From Streptomyces sp. NBC_01283 (GTDB lineage Bacteria > Actinomycetota > Actinomycetes > Streptomycetales > Streptomycetaceae), in contig NZ_CP108430.1 in assembly GCF_041435335.1 (NCBI RefSeq), positions 186,001-250,000 on the forward strand: a DNA stretch of 64,000 bases, in the 5' to 3' direction. How positions within the stretch are numbered: the stretch's first letter is position 1; every line of letters begins with the position of its first letter. Of the stretch, positions 45,202 through 52,756 are shown in pieces. A model generated the notes under the pieces. It saw nothing but the letters and a program-made list of their open reading frames with translations. It searched no databases and was not told the DNA's origin. A program made the position numbers and the translations under genes.

Positions 45202-45640
45202 TGCCCTCACCCCTTCCACGTCGGCGGCCGAAAACCAGGACGTCCCTGCCTCACCCGGCACCCGACGTTCCAGGCGCGTCGGCCATCCGCTACGGCCGGG
45301 CCCCTGCACAGACCACGCGCTCGCCCCGTTGGCGAACCACACACACGCCTCTCGACGCAAACCCCCGCGCGCTCCGGGCCTCACGCTTCCCCCGCCACCA
45401 CAAACCGTCAATACGCACAACCGTCGCCCGCCCCCGGCCACCTGGCGTACTTCCCCCAGCCAAGAAGGCCCTGCCTCAGCACCAACCCGCACCGCACCTC
45501 CTTGCTCCGCTCACCCGCAGCTGTCCCGCAAGGGGGAAGTGAGTACCCCTCTCGGGGGGGGCGGCCGGGGTTCGCCGGTGCTCTCCAGCAGCTCAGCGCG
45601 AGGGGTGTGTTGATGGAACGGCGGTATGTGGGGCCCGTGA
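45202..45640. other. Intergenic region upstream of the metallopeptidase
   Basis: C-rich, low-complexity plus strand, no gene supported. It should contain the metallopeptidase promoter. Confidence 0.35.
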
Positions 45641-45659
45641 CGCCTCGGCCTACCTGGAC

Positions 45660-45803
45660 ATGACCGAACGGTGGATGTACCGCACGTCTCCTCGGCATGG
45701 CATACCGAGGTACTACCTCGGAGGCAAGCTGAAGTTCAAGATCGACGACGTCGAACCATGGGTCCGCCAGCAGAAGGTCGCGTCAAGGGGGCCAGATGCA
45801 TGA
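45660..45803 (+). CDS. Excisionase-type HTH protein, 5'-truncated
   Basis: 47 residues from the ATG at 45660. The frame upstream reads ASAYLDMTERWMYR without a start, so the first ten or so residues have been lost. HGIPRYYLGGKLKFKIDDVE then WVRQQKV is the winged-HTH of plasmid and integrative-element excisionases (MerR/Xis type). The stop overlaps an ATG (45800) that begins a short frame cut by the IS256 element 60 bases later; in integrative elements xis is normally followed by int or rep. Confidence 0.6.
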   Translation: MTERWMYRTSPRHGIPRYYLGGKLKFKIDDVEPWVRQQKVASRGPDA

Positions 45804-45864
45804 GTTCAGACCCCTTCACGATCTCGGAACATCCAACTCGCCCGTCAGGCACGGCTGCCAGCAC

Positions 45865-47268
45865 GGGAGTGTCTGATTAACGGTGGATCGCCCATCTATG
45901 TCAGGTTGGCTTGATCGCTGGCCTGGAGAAGTGGAACCACCAAGTGACTGACGCAACAACAGAGGCCCCTGAGATGCCTGCGGTCGAGGCCGTGGACACG
46001 GTCGACGATCAGCTGATCGGGATGCTGGTGGACCGGGCCCGGTTCGAGGGTCTGCAGTTGACCGGCGAGGGCGGGCTGCTGCAGCAACTCACCAAGCGGG
46101 TGCTGGAGTCCGCCCTGGAGGGCGAGATCACCGGCCACCTCGGCTATGAGAAGCACGATCCGGCCGGCCGTGACAGCGGCAACTCCCGCAACGGAACTCG
46201 CTCCAAGACTGTGCTCACCGACGTCGGCCCGGTCGAGATATCCGTGCCGCGTGACGTCGAGGGCAGCTTCGAGCCGCAGATCGTCAAGAAGCGGCAGCGA
46301 CGGCTCACCGGCGTCGACGAGATGGTCTTGTCGCTCTCCGCAAAAGGGCTGACGCACGGCGAGATTTCGGCTCACCTGGCCGAGGTGTACGGCGCGAATG
46401 TGTCGAAGCAGACCATCACCACCATCACCGACAAGGTGATGGACGGCATGGCCGAATGGCAGTCTCGTCCGCTCGACCCCGTCTATCCCGTGGTGTTCGT
46501 GGACGCTATCAACGTGAAAATCCGCGATGGCCATGTGGCCAACAGGCCCATTTATGTGGCCTTGGCGGTGACCGCCGAAGGGACCCGCGACATTCTCGGG
46601 ATCTGGGCCGGCGACGGAGGAGAGGGTGCCAAGCACTGGCTTTCCGTCTTCACGGAACTCAAGAACCGCGGAGTGCAGGATGTGCTGATGCTCGTCTGCG
46701 ACGGGCTCAAGGGCCTGCCGGACGCCGTCGAGACGGTCTGGCCCCGCACGGTAGTTCAGACCTGCATCGTTCACCTTTTGCGCAACAGTTTCCGATACGT
46801 GGCCAGGCAGGACTGGGACAAGGTCGCCAAGGCCCTCAAGCCCGTATATACGGCGCCGAACGAAGCCGCAGCCACCGAGAGGTTCCTCGAGTTCAGCGAC
46901 GCCTGGGGCACCAAGTGCCCGGCAGTCGTGAAGCTGTGGTCCGACGCCTGGGCCGAGTTCGTTCCCTTCCTCTCCTTCGACGTCGAAATCAGGAAGGTGA
47001 TCTGCAGCACGAATGCCATCGAGAGCGTGAACGCTCGGATCCGCAAGGCCGTTCGCGCCCGCGGGCACTTCCCGAACGAGTCCGCGGCCCTCAAGTGCGT
47101 TTACATGGCGTTGATGTCACTCGACCCGACCGGCAAGGGCCGCAAACGCTGGACCATGCGCTGGAAGGCACCCTTGAATGCCTTCCAGATCGCCTTCGAA
47201 GGCCGACTCACCCCGGCCGTGAAGTAACCATCCGAACGGGCAAGATCAACCGTTAAATTGACACACCC
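45865..47268 (+). mobile_element. IS256-family insertion sequence, complete
   Basis: 1404 bp. Both ends begin GGG(A)GTGTC and share ATTTAACGGT-type sequence (left 45865-45889, right 47244-47268 inverted). The 8-bp target GCCAGCAC is duplicated exactly at 45857-45864 and 47269-47276, the size expected for IS256. Intact transposase inside. The perfect duplication means the insertion is recent and undisturbed. Confidence 0.95.
45911..47227 (+). CDS. IS256/Mutator-type transposase
   Basis: 438 residues. GLTHGEISAHLAEVYG, DAINVKIRDG (first Asp), VCDGLKGLPDAV (second Asp) and CSTNAIESVNARIRK (Glu) are the DDE and signature motifs of Mutator transposases. Full length, no disruption. Translation may start at one of several codons near 45911-45975. 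Confidence 0.96.
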   Translation: MIAGLEKWNHQVTDATTEAPEMPAVEAVDTVDDQLIGMLVDRARFEGLQLTGEGGLLQQLTKRVLESALEGEITGHLGYEKHDPAGRDSGNSRNGTRSKTVLTDVGPVEISVPRDVEGSFEPQIVKKRQRRLTGVDEMVLSLSAKGLTHGEISAHLAEVYGANVSKQTITTITDKVMDGMAEWQSRPLDPVYPVVFVDAINVKIRDGHVANRPIYVALAVTAEGTRDILGIWAGDGGEGAKHWLSVFTELKNRGVQDVLMLVCDGLKGLPDAVETVWPRTVVQTCIVHLLRNSFRYVARQDWDKVAKALKPVYTAPNEAAATERFLEFSDAWGTKCPAVVKLWSDAWAEFVPFLSFDVEIRKVICSTNAIESVNARIRKAVRARGHFPNESAALKCVYMALMSLDPTGKGRKRWTMRWKAPLNAFQIAFEGRLTPAVK

Positions 47269-47394
47269 GCCAGCACCGACGCACGTCATTGTGTTGAGGG
47301 CTGTCCCGTTATGGACAGGGTTTCTCGTTGTCCGTTGTCCGTTGTCCGTTGCCGAACTCTGGTTCAGGTCTCGCAGTTGCCCACTGGGGTGGGG

Positions 47395-48174
47395 TCAGTT
47401 CAGGGCCTGAACGGCGTACAGCGCGCCGAGGGTCGCCGCGAGGGCGCTGAGCAGGAGCCGTAGCGCGTTCTCGGGAAGGTGGGGTTGGAAGCGGGCGCCG
47501 AGGTAGCCGCCGATCAGCCCTCCGGCGCCGCAGGCCAGGCCCAGCCACCAGTCGGGCGCGACGGGCCCGGGGCTCGCCAGGGCCAGCACGGCGTACGCGG
47601 CAGCTCCCGCGACGGAGGTGGTGAAGGTCGCGGTGAGGGTGGCCGGTGCGATGCGGGCCATGGGCACGCCGCGCGCGGCGAGGATCGGCCCGAGCAGGGA
47701 ACCGCCCCCGATCCCGTAGATCCCCCCGACCACCCCGACCGTCAGGGCGAGGGCGGCGAGCGCGGGCGCCGACGGTTCGGCCGCGTCCGGCCGCCGGGCG
47801 GGGCGTAGGGTGCGCAGGCACAGCCAGGTGCCGAGCGGCAGCAGGAAGGCGGCGACCAGGATGCGGAAGACGTCGGGGTCGGGCAGGGCGAAGACGCGGA
47901 TGGCGGCTCCGGCGATGACGCCGGGCAGCGTCCAGGTGATGAGGCGCCGGGCCAGTGCGCCGCGCAGAGCGCCGTCGCGGCGGTAGCGCCACAGTGCGCC
48001 TGGCCCGGCCACCACATTGAACAGCAGGTTCGTCGGCGTGACTGCGGGACTCGGCACGCCGAGGACGCTGAGCTGGACGGGCAGGAGGAAGACCGCCCCG
48101 GACACGCCGACCGGAGCGGTCACCGTCGAGATCAGCAGGCCGGCCGCGAACCCGGCCCAGATCGTCCACTCCAC
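47395..48174 (-). CDS. TauE/SafE-family membrane transporter
   Basis: 259 residues, about eight TM helices. GFAAGLLISTVTAPVGVSGA near the N-terminus and GGIYGIGGGSLLGPIL in the second half are the repeated family signatures. These proteins export sulfite, sulfonates or related anions. It sits 3' of a CDF transporter and a CmtR-like sensor on the same strand with a 79-base gap, so a role in metal or thiol-anion efflux is plausible. Confidence 0.9.
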   Translation of the reverse strand: MEWTIWAGFAAGLLISTVTAPVGVSGAVFLLPVQLSVLGVPSPAVTPTNLLFNVVAGPGALWRYRRDGALRGALARRLITWTLPGVIAGAAIRVFALPDPDVFRILVAAFLLPLGTWLCLRTLRPARRPDAAEPSAPALAALALTVGVVGGIYGIGGGSLLGPILAARGVPMARIAPATLTATFTTSVAGAAAYAVLALASPGPVAPDWWLGLACGAGGLIGGYLGARFQPHLPENALRLLLSALAATLGALYAVQALN

Positions 48175-48253
48175 CGCTGCCCCCGCCGCTCCTCGATCGC
48201 CCGGTCAGTATCGACGGGGAAGGCTGCGGTGCCGCGGGTCGGCAACGAGATGT

Positions 48254-48976
48254 TCACGAGCAGCAGGTGCAGCCCTGCTTGCAGCCGCACGCGTCCGCCT
48301 CGGCCGCCACAGTCCCGACGGCGGGGAGCGGGGTGTTCGCGGCGGGCGCGCAGCAGCCCTTGCCCTGCCAGGCGTCGCGGCCTTCCTTGAGGGCGATGGC
48401 GGCGATGACGAGGGCGGCGATGGGGTCGGCCCAGGACCAGCCGAGGGTGGCGTTGAGGACCAGGCCGAGAAGGAGGACGGCGGAGAGGTATGTGCACAGC
48501 AGGGTCTGCTTGGAGTCGGCGACCGCGGAGGCGGAGCCGAGTTCACGACCGGCCTTGCGCTGGGCGGCGGAGAGGAACGGCATGACCGCCAGGGACAGGG
48601 CGGCGATGACGATGCCGGGGATCGAGCGGTCGGCCTCGCCGGTGCCGGTCAGGGCGCGGACGGCGTCGACGCTGACGTAGGCGGCCGGCGCGAAGAAGGA
48701 CACGGCGATGATCCGCAGGGTCGCCTTCTCCCGGGCCTCGCGTACGGCGTGGTCGCGGGCGGAGAACTGCCAGGCGACCGCCGCGGCGGAGGACACCTCG
48801 ATCACCGAATCCAGGCCGAAGCCGATCAGCGCCGTGGACGAGGCCATCGTGCCCGCAGTGATGGCGACGACTGCCTCGATGACGTTGTAGGTGATGGTGG
48901 CGGCGACCAGCAGGCGTATTCGCTTGGCGAGCGCGTCGCGGCGGGCCGGGGACGGGCCGAGGGATATCGCGGTCAT
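48254..48976 (-). CDS. Cation diffusion facilitator-type transporter
   Basis: 240 residues with six predicted TM helices. TYNVIEAVVAITAGTMASST and GFGLDSVIEVSSA carry the family's HxxxD-like site (here GLDS and, in TM5, VADSKQT). The C-terminus is a short Cys-rich tail (GKGCCAPAA, ACGCKQGCTCCS) in place of the usual cytoplasmic domain, probably binding soft metals. It abuts the ArsR-type sensor gene (shared base 48976), so the pair is one operon. Confidence 0.88.
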   Translation of the reverse strand: MTAISLGPSPARRDALAKRIRLLVAATITYNVIEAVVAITAGTMASSTALIGFGLDSVIEVSSAAAVAWQFSARDHAVREAREKATLRIIAVSFFAPAAYVSVDAVRALTGTGEADRSIPGIVIAALSLAVMPFLSAAQRKAGRELGSASAVADSKQTLLCTYLSAVLLLGLVLNATLGWSWADPIAALVIAAIALKEGRDAWQGKGCCAPAANTPLPAVGTVAAEADACGCKQGCTCCS

Positions 48977-49254
48977 CAGCAGCAGTCCTTCGTGGCGGCG
49001 TCCGGGCAGGTCTGGTCGGACTCGACCGCGACCACGGCGGCCAGGAGGTGGTCCAGGGCGTGGCCGAGGCGTTCGTCGGCGAGCTCGTAGCGGGTACGGC
49101 GCCCGTCCGGGACGGTGACGACGAGGCCGCAGTCGCGCAGGCAGGCCAAGTGGTTGGACAGACGGGTGCGCGAGACGCCGAGCGCGTCGGCGAGGTCGGC
49201 CGGGTAGGCCGTGTCCTTGCCGATTACCTCATCCACCCTGGTCAGAACGGACAC
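48976..49254 (-). CDS. CmtR-like ArsR sensor with IS-derived N-terminus
   Basis: 92 residues. The winged helix SRTRLSNHLACLRDCGLVV carries the CxxxC pair that, with a C-terminal Cys (DQTCPDAATKDCC), senses Cd(II)/Pb(II) in CmtR. Relatives have about 25 more residues before YPADLADALG. Here those codons are gone: the IS at 49209-50467 begins within the gene, and residues 1-15 (MSVLTRVDEVIGKDT) plus the GTG start are supplied by IS sequence. Loss of helix alpha1 would impair dimerisation, so the sensor may be dead and the operon constitutive, or driven from the IS. Confidence 0.85.
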   Translation of the reverse strand: MSVLTRVDEVIGKDTAYPADLADALGVSRTRLSNHLACLRDCGLVVTVPDGRRTRYELADERLGHALDHLLAAVVAVESDQTCPDAATKDCC

Positions 49255-50467
49255 ACCTGATCACCGAGTTGCTGCCTCCGCAGGTGTGGCCCGGGGCTCT
49301 GGCGGCGCGGCCATGACCTCGGCATGATGATCGCTCGTGCTGTGGGAACTCGCTTACCTGGGCGTGACGAACGCCTTCGCGATGCTGCGCCTGCTCCCCA
49401 TGACCGACCGGGACAAGGACACAGAGATCCTGGCCCTGCGCCACCAGATCGCGGTACTGGAGCGGCAGCTGAACGGAAACCGAGTCGCCTTCACCGCAGG
49501 CGATCGAGCGTTCCTGGCAGCGCTCTTGAACGGCCTCCCGAAGAATGTTCTTCGGCGTATGCGGCTGCTGGTGCGACCTGACACGGTCCTGCGCTGGCAC
49601 CGTGACCTGGTCGCGCGCCGGCACGCCATCCGGTCCCGACCCCTTCGAGAAGGCCGACCGCGGACCGTCCGCTCCATCCGAGCCCTCGTCCTGCGCCTGG
49701 CCCGAGAGAACCCCACTTGGGGATATCGGCGCCTGCACGGCGAACTGCTTGTACTCGGAGTGAAAGCAGCCGCGTCAACCGTCTGGGAAATACTGAAGGA
49801 CGCCGGCATCCCACCCGCCCCCGAACGGGCGTCGAGCACGTGGGCGGACTTCCTACGCTCCCAAAGCGACGCCTTCCTGGCCTGCGATTTCTTCGAAACC
49901 GTCACCCTGTCAGGAGCCCGGCTCTACGTATTCGCGGTGATCGAACACGCAAGCCGCCGCATCCGCATTCTGGGCGCCACCGCGCATCCCAACGCGCCCT
50001 GGGTAACGCAGACAGCCAAGAACCTCGTCATGGACCTTGAAGACCGCTGCAGCCGAGCGCGGTTCCTGATCCGGGACAGGGACGGCAAGTTCCCTGCCCT
50101 GTTCGACGCCATTCTCGCCGACGCCGGCATAGAGGTGGTCCTCAGCGGCGTACGCATACCGCGTATGAACGCGATCATGGAACGCTGGGTGGAGACCTGC
50201 CGACGAGAACTGCTGGACCGCACCCTCGTCTGGAACCACCGGCATCTTCTCCACGCTCTCCGCGAGTTCGAGCAGTTCTACAACGAGCATCGGCCGCATC
50301 AGGGCATCGCCAACTCCCGCCCACTGCACACCCTCCCCGCACCCATCACCGATCCCGAGCAGATCAACCGCCTCGACATACGAAGACGCGACCGCCTGGG
50401 CGGCATCCTCCACGAGTACCAACATGCAGCCTGACCTGAACGGATGAGCTTTTCGGCAAGGACACGG
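49209..50467 (+). mobile_element. Insertion sequence with 26-bp inverted repeats
   Basis: 1259 bp. Left end 49209-49234 and right end 50442-50467 are inverted copies with 23 of 26 bases identical, beginning CCGTGTCCTTGCCGA. One transposase gene inside. The flanking bases (CGGGTAGG left, TCGGCCGC right) do not form a target duplication, so one side has been lost through deletion or recombination. It separates truncated fragments of two unrelated genes. Confidence 0.88.
49337..50434 (+). CDS. Integrase-core (rve) DDE transposase
   Basis: 365 residues. The N-terminal helical region (DTEILALRHQIAVLERQL) and HTH (TVLRWHRDLVARRH) lead to an rve catalytic core with Asp in FLACDFFETV, Asp in LIRDRDGKF and Glu in MNAIMERWVETCRREL. 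The C-terminus YNEHRPHQGI is typical of IS481/IS3-type single-ORF transposases. Apparently intact. Confidence 0.92.
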   Translation: MLWELAYLGVTNAFAMLRLLPMTDRDKDTEILALRHQIAVLERQLNGNRVAFTAGDRAFLAALLNGLPKNVLRRMRLLVRPDTVLRWHRDLVARRHAIRSRPLREGRPRTVRSIRALVLRLARENPTWGYRRLHGELLVLGVKAAASTVWEILKDAGIPPAPERASSTWADFLRSQSDAFLACDFFETVTLSGARLYVFAVIEHASRRIRILGATAHPNAPWVTQTAKNLVMDLEDRCSRARFLIRDRDGKFPALFDAILADAGIEVVLSGVRIPRMNAIMERWVETCRRELLDRTLVWNHRHLLHALREFEQFYNEHRPHQGIANSRPLHTLPAPITDPEQINRLDIRRRDRLGGILHEYQHAA

Positions 50468-50505
50468 TCGGCCGCAAGAAACTGGTAGTGCTGATATTCG
50501 GACAT
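50468..50505 (-). pseudogene. 5' stub of a MSEYQ-type hypothetical gene
   Basis: MSEYQHYQFLAADR is the characteristic start of a widespread Streptomyces hypothetical protein (normally MSEYQYYEFxAxDRPL). It runs into the right end of the IS at 50467 after about 13 codons; the remainder is missing. Confidence 0.6.
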
Positions 50506-50881
50506 TGCGGCCTCCATCTGTGCTTCGCTCCGGGTGCGATGATCGTCCGCCCGCTCGGCGGCGAGCAGCACTTCGGCTTGCCCGAGTAGGTGTAGGTGCA
50601 TCCCGCGCTCAAGTGCACGGTGACGGGCTCCCCGTAAGGGGGCCGTTTTTACCAGTGCCTGCCGCAGTCCCTTCGCCCGCTTCGGACCACACCTGATCGT
50701 CACGGTCTTGCCCTCATCAGCGCTCGCCTGCACTGGAAGCGCTGCAGCTGCGCGTACCGCGGCAACAGCTGCGGCGGCAAGGATTCGACGCCAATCTGCA
50801 AGCGTTCGTGTGACGTTGTTGCTGAAGTGACCCGCATGCAGAGAAGGACCGGGCCACCAGTTGAGCCGTTGGACTGGTCGG
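50506..50881. other. Gap with decayed coding sequence
   Basis: A minus-strand frame (HLHLLGQAEVLLAAERADDH, GLRQALVKTAPLRG) has some protein character and may be the tail of a gene, but I do not recognise it and see no start. Confidence 0.3.
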
Positions 50882-51049
50882 CTACTGGCGTCCCCCCTTC
50901 AGCAGTAGGACCAGGACGGTAATCACGACGGCACCGATACCGAGAGCCTGTCCCAGCTGAGGATCTCGGTAGGCGATGAACACCGCCAGTCCACCCAGTG
51001 CGAGCAGCACCAGGGCGTTCAAGCTCATGTCGTCGTTCGGTCGGTTCAC
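50882..51049 (-). CDS. Small two-TM membrane protein
   Basis: 55 residues from the GTG at 51049, which follows GGAGAG; the ATG at 51028 is an alternative. ALVLLALGGLAVFIAYR and QALGIGAVVITVLVLLL are two clear membrane helices joined by DPQLGQ, ending KGGRQ. This resembles short hydrophobic proteins common on Streptomyces chromosomes and plasmids. Function unknown. Confidence 0.65.
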   Translation of the reverse strand: MNRPNDDMSLNALVLLALGGLAVFIAYRDPQLGQALGIGAVVITVLVLLLKGGRQ

Positions 51050-51437
51050 TTGCTCTCTCCGCTAGCTCCAAGACCCGCCGCTACGCCATGGTCCGGCGGG
51101 CGGGCGGGTCAACTTCGGCCCCGATCCCGCGGAAAGCAGTGGAGGCCCTGACACCCACTTCGCTGGGGAGCAGGGCCTCAGACAGCAAAAGGACCCACTC
51201 CCCCGTAAAGGAGGACGTGGGCCCACCAGACCTGTTCACCTGTACAACGCCCGGACCCCGTCAGAGTTACGAAAGAGAGCCGCCAGAGATGAAACCCAGG
51301 CTGGAGAAACGATTTCTCATTTGAGTGACCCCCGACAAGCCTGGCCCGCCATCCCAAGGGCCTGCTAGACGGCGCCACGTCCGGAACTCGCATCGCGTTA
51401 CAGTGGCGATGATCTACCGGACCGCAATGAGGCTGCG
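51050..51437. other. Intergenic, nothing firm
   Basis: GGACCCACTCCCCC and GGAGGACGTGGGCC at 51188-51222 could pair as a weak terminator-like hairpin. No gene supported. Confidence 0.3.
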
Positions 51438-51640
51438 ACACTGGACAAGCCGGTGGGGCAGCGGCTGTCCAACCTGCGCCGCCCCGGTGCGCTGGCCGAA
51501 CACCCGGAGTGGGAAGCGGCGTTGGCGGCCGTGGACGAGGACTGGATCCCGTCGTGGACCACCGAGTGCAACGCCTGGCCGACGGGACGGCGGCCGTCCC
51601 CGAAAGCAACCCCCGCGTGTAGTGCCGCCAGGAATTCCGC
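51438..51640 (+). pseudogene. Helicase-associated-domain fragment
   Basis: VGQRLSNLRRPGALAEHPEW and AALAAVDEDWIPSW resemble one helicase-associated (HA) repeat of the large helicases common on actinomycete linear plasmids and chromosome ends. Both sides are lost. Short, so moderate confidence. Confidence 0.5.
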
Positions 51641-51815
51641 CGCTGAACTTTCGCAACACCGATCATCATCGCAGCGAACACCGGCTCTGAGCTGTGCAAA
51701 AGCACGATCCCGTGGGGCGGGCAAGTTCACCAGAACTTCACGGCCGATCCCGTACGGCGGGCGCTTTGGCCGGCATCGTGCCCGCACCGCGGGCACCACC
51801 GGGGCCATGCAAATG

Positions 51816-51857
51816 CTGCGCGGTGCCGTTCCGGAATTCTGGAACGGCACCGCGCAG
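51816..51857. repeat. Perfect 17-bp-stem hairpin
   Basis: TGCGCGGTGCCGTTCC (51817-51832) and its exact complement (51841-51856) flank GGAATTCT; one more pair extends the stem on the outside. It lies between the helicase fragment and the Tn3 fragment and is far from any intact stop codon, so it may be a recombination or replication structure rather than a terminator. Confidence 0.8.
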
Positions 51858-51907
51858 GCAGAGCTGTCAACTGAGGGCGGACGGCGCCCCGCTCCCCCAG
51901 CGACCTG

Positions 51908-52201
51908 GCCGGCGCGGACAAGGAATCCCAGGAGGTCAGCATGCTCGCGCTGCACCTGCTTCAGTCCGCTCTGGTCCATGTCAACACGCTGCTGGTGCAG
52001 CAAGTCCTCGCCGATCCGAAGTGGGCCGACACCCTCACTGACGCGGACCGGCGCGCACTGTCTCCGCTGTTCTGGACGCACGTGAATCCCTACGGCCTGT
52101 TCGAGCTGGACATGAACCGGCGCCTCGATCTGGACCTGACCGCCCGCATCGTGCCGAGCCCACGTGCCCCCGGCGATGAACCGGCCACGGCCTCCGGGTG
52201 A
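51908..52201 (+). pseudogene. Tn3-family transposase 3' fragment
   Basis: ALHLLQSALVHVNTLLVQQV, ADPKWADTLTDADRRAL and SPLFWTHVNPYGLFELDM form the C-terminal end of a Tn3 transposase (the VNT...PLFWxHVxPYG motif is diagnostic). The 900 or so preceding codons are absent. No 38-bp terminal repeat was found. Confidence 0.8.
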
Positions 52202-52214
52202 GGGCCAGGCGATG

Positions 52215-52235
52215 CTTCGATGGCGGTCGTAGTAT
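52215..52235 (+). promoter_or_regulatory. Shared promoter motif, copy 1 (ArsR gene)
   Basis: CTTCGATGG-N2-GTCGTAGTAT lies 36 bases before the ArsR gene start. A copy matching at 17 of 21 positions is at 52649-52669, before the first dehydrogenase gene. Candidate operator for the ArsR protein. Confidence 0.5.
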
Positions 52236-52270
52236 GGGACGGCCGTATTCATCAGCCGCAAGGAGTCACC

Positions 52271-52618
52271 GTGGCCCGCCCCCGCACCGCCCCCCGGACG
52301 GTGGAGCACCCAAACCTGTCACAGGTCTCTCTGCACCAGGTCCTGGAGGCGCTGGTGGACCCGGTGCGCCGGTCGGTGGTGGCCCAGCTGGCAGGTGCGG
52401 GTGCGGACCTGAGCTGCGGGACCTTCGTCGCGCCGGTGTCGCTGTCGACGCTGACGCACCACTTCAACGTGCTGCGCGAGGCGGGTGTGATCCGCCAGTA
52501 CTACATGGGGACGACAAAGATGAACGCGCTGCGCACCGACGAGATGGATGAGCGGTTCCCGGGGCTGCTGCCAGCGGTGCTGGCCGCCCTGGCTGCAGAG
52601 GCGGCAGACACCGCCTGA
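52271..52618 (+). CDS. ArsR-family helix-turn-helix regulator
   Basis: 115 residues from the GTG at 52271 (AAGGAG six bases upstream). LVDPVRRSVVAQLAGAGADL, then SLSTLTHHFNVLREAGVIRQ is the ArsR winged helix. No metal-binding Cys pair is at the usual alpha3/alpha5 positions, so this is a non-metal type that often controls an adjacent oxidoreductase. It precedes two dehydrogenase genes on the same strand and shares a promoter motif with them. Confidence 0.88.
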   Translation: MARPRTAPRTVEHPNLSQVSLHQVLEALVDPVRRSVVAQLAGAGADLSCGTFVAPVSLSTLTHHFNVLREAGVIRQYYMGTTKMNALRTDEMDERFPGLLPAVLAALAAEAADTA

Positions 52619-52648
52619 GCCCGCCGAGGGCATCGCACCAGGTACATA

Positions 52649-52682
52649 CTTCGATGGTCGTCGTAATTTGACCGTGGTCAAA
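52649..52682 (+). promoter_or_regulatory. Shared motif copy 2 plus TTTGACC palindrome
   Basis: The motif CTTCGATGG-N2-GTCGTAATTT (52649-52669) is followed directly by the perfect palindrome TTTGACC-GT-GGTCAAA (52667-52682), about 75 bases before the dehydrogenase ATG at 52757. Likely promoter/operator of the dehydrogenase pair. Confidence 0.55.
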
Positions 52683-52756
52683 GCTTGGGGCAGAGTGGAG
52701 AGCGCGCCGGGATCATCCGGTGTTCTCCCGTTTTCTACCCCCGGGACTGGTGCACC

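Noticed and set aside
51188..51222. Terminator hairpin
   Set aside because: Arms pair imperfectly and no gene clearly ends there.
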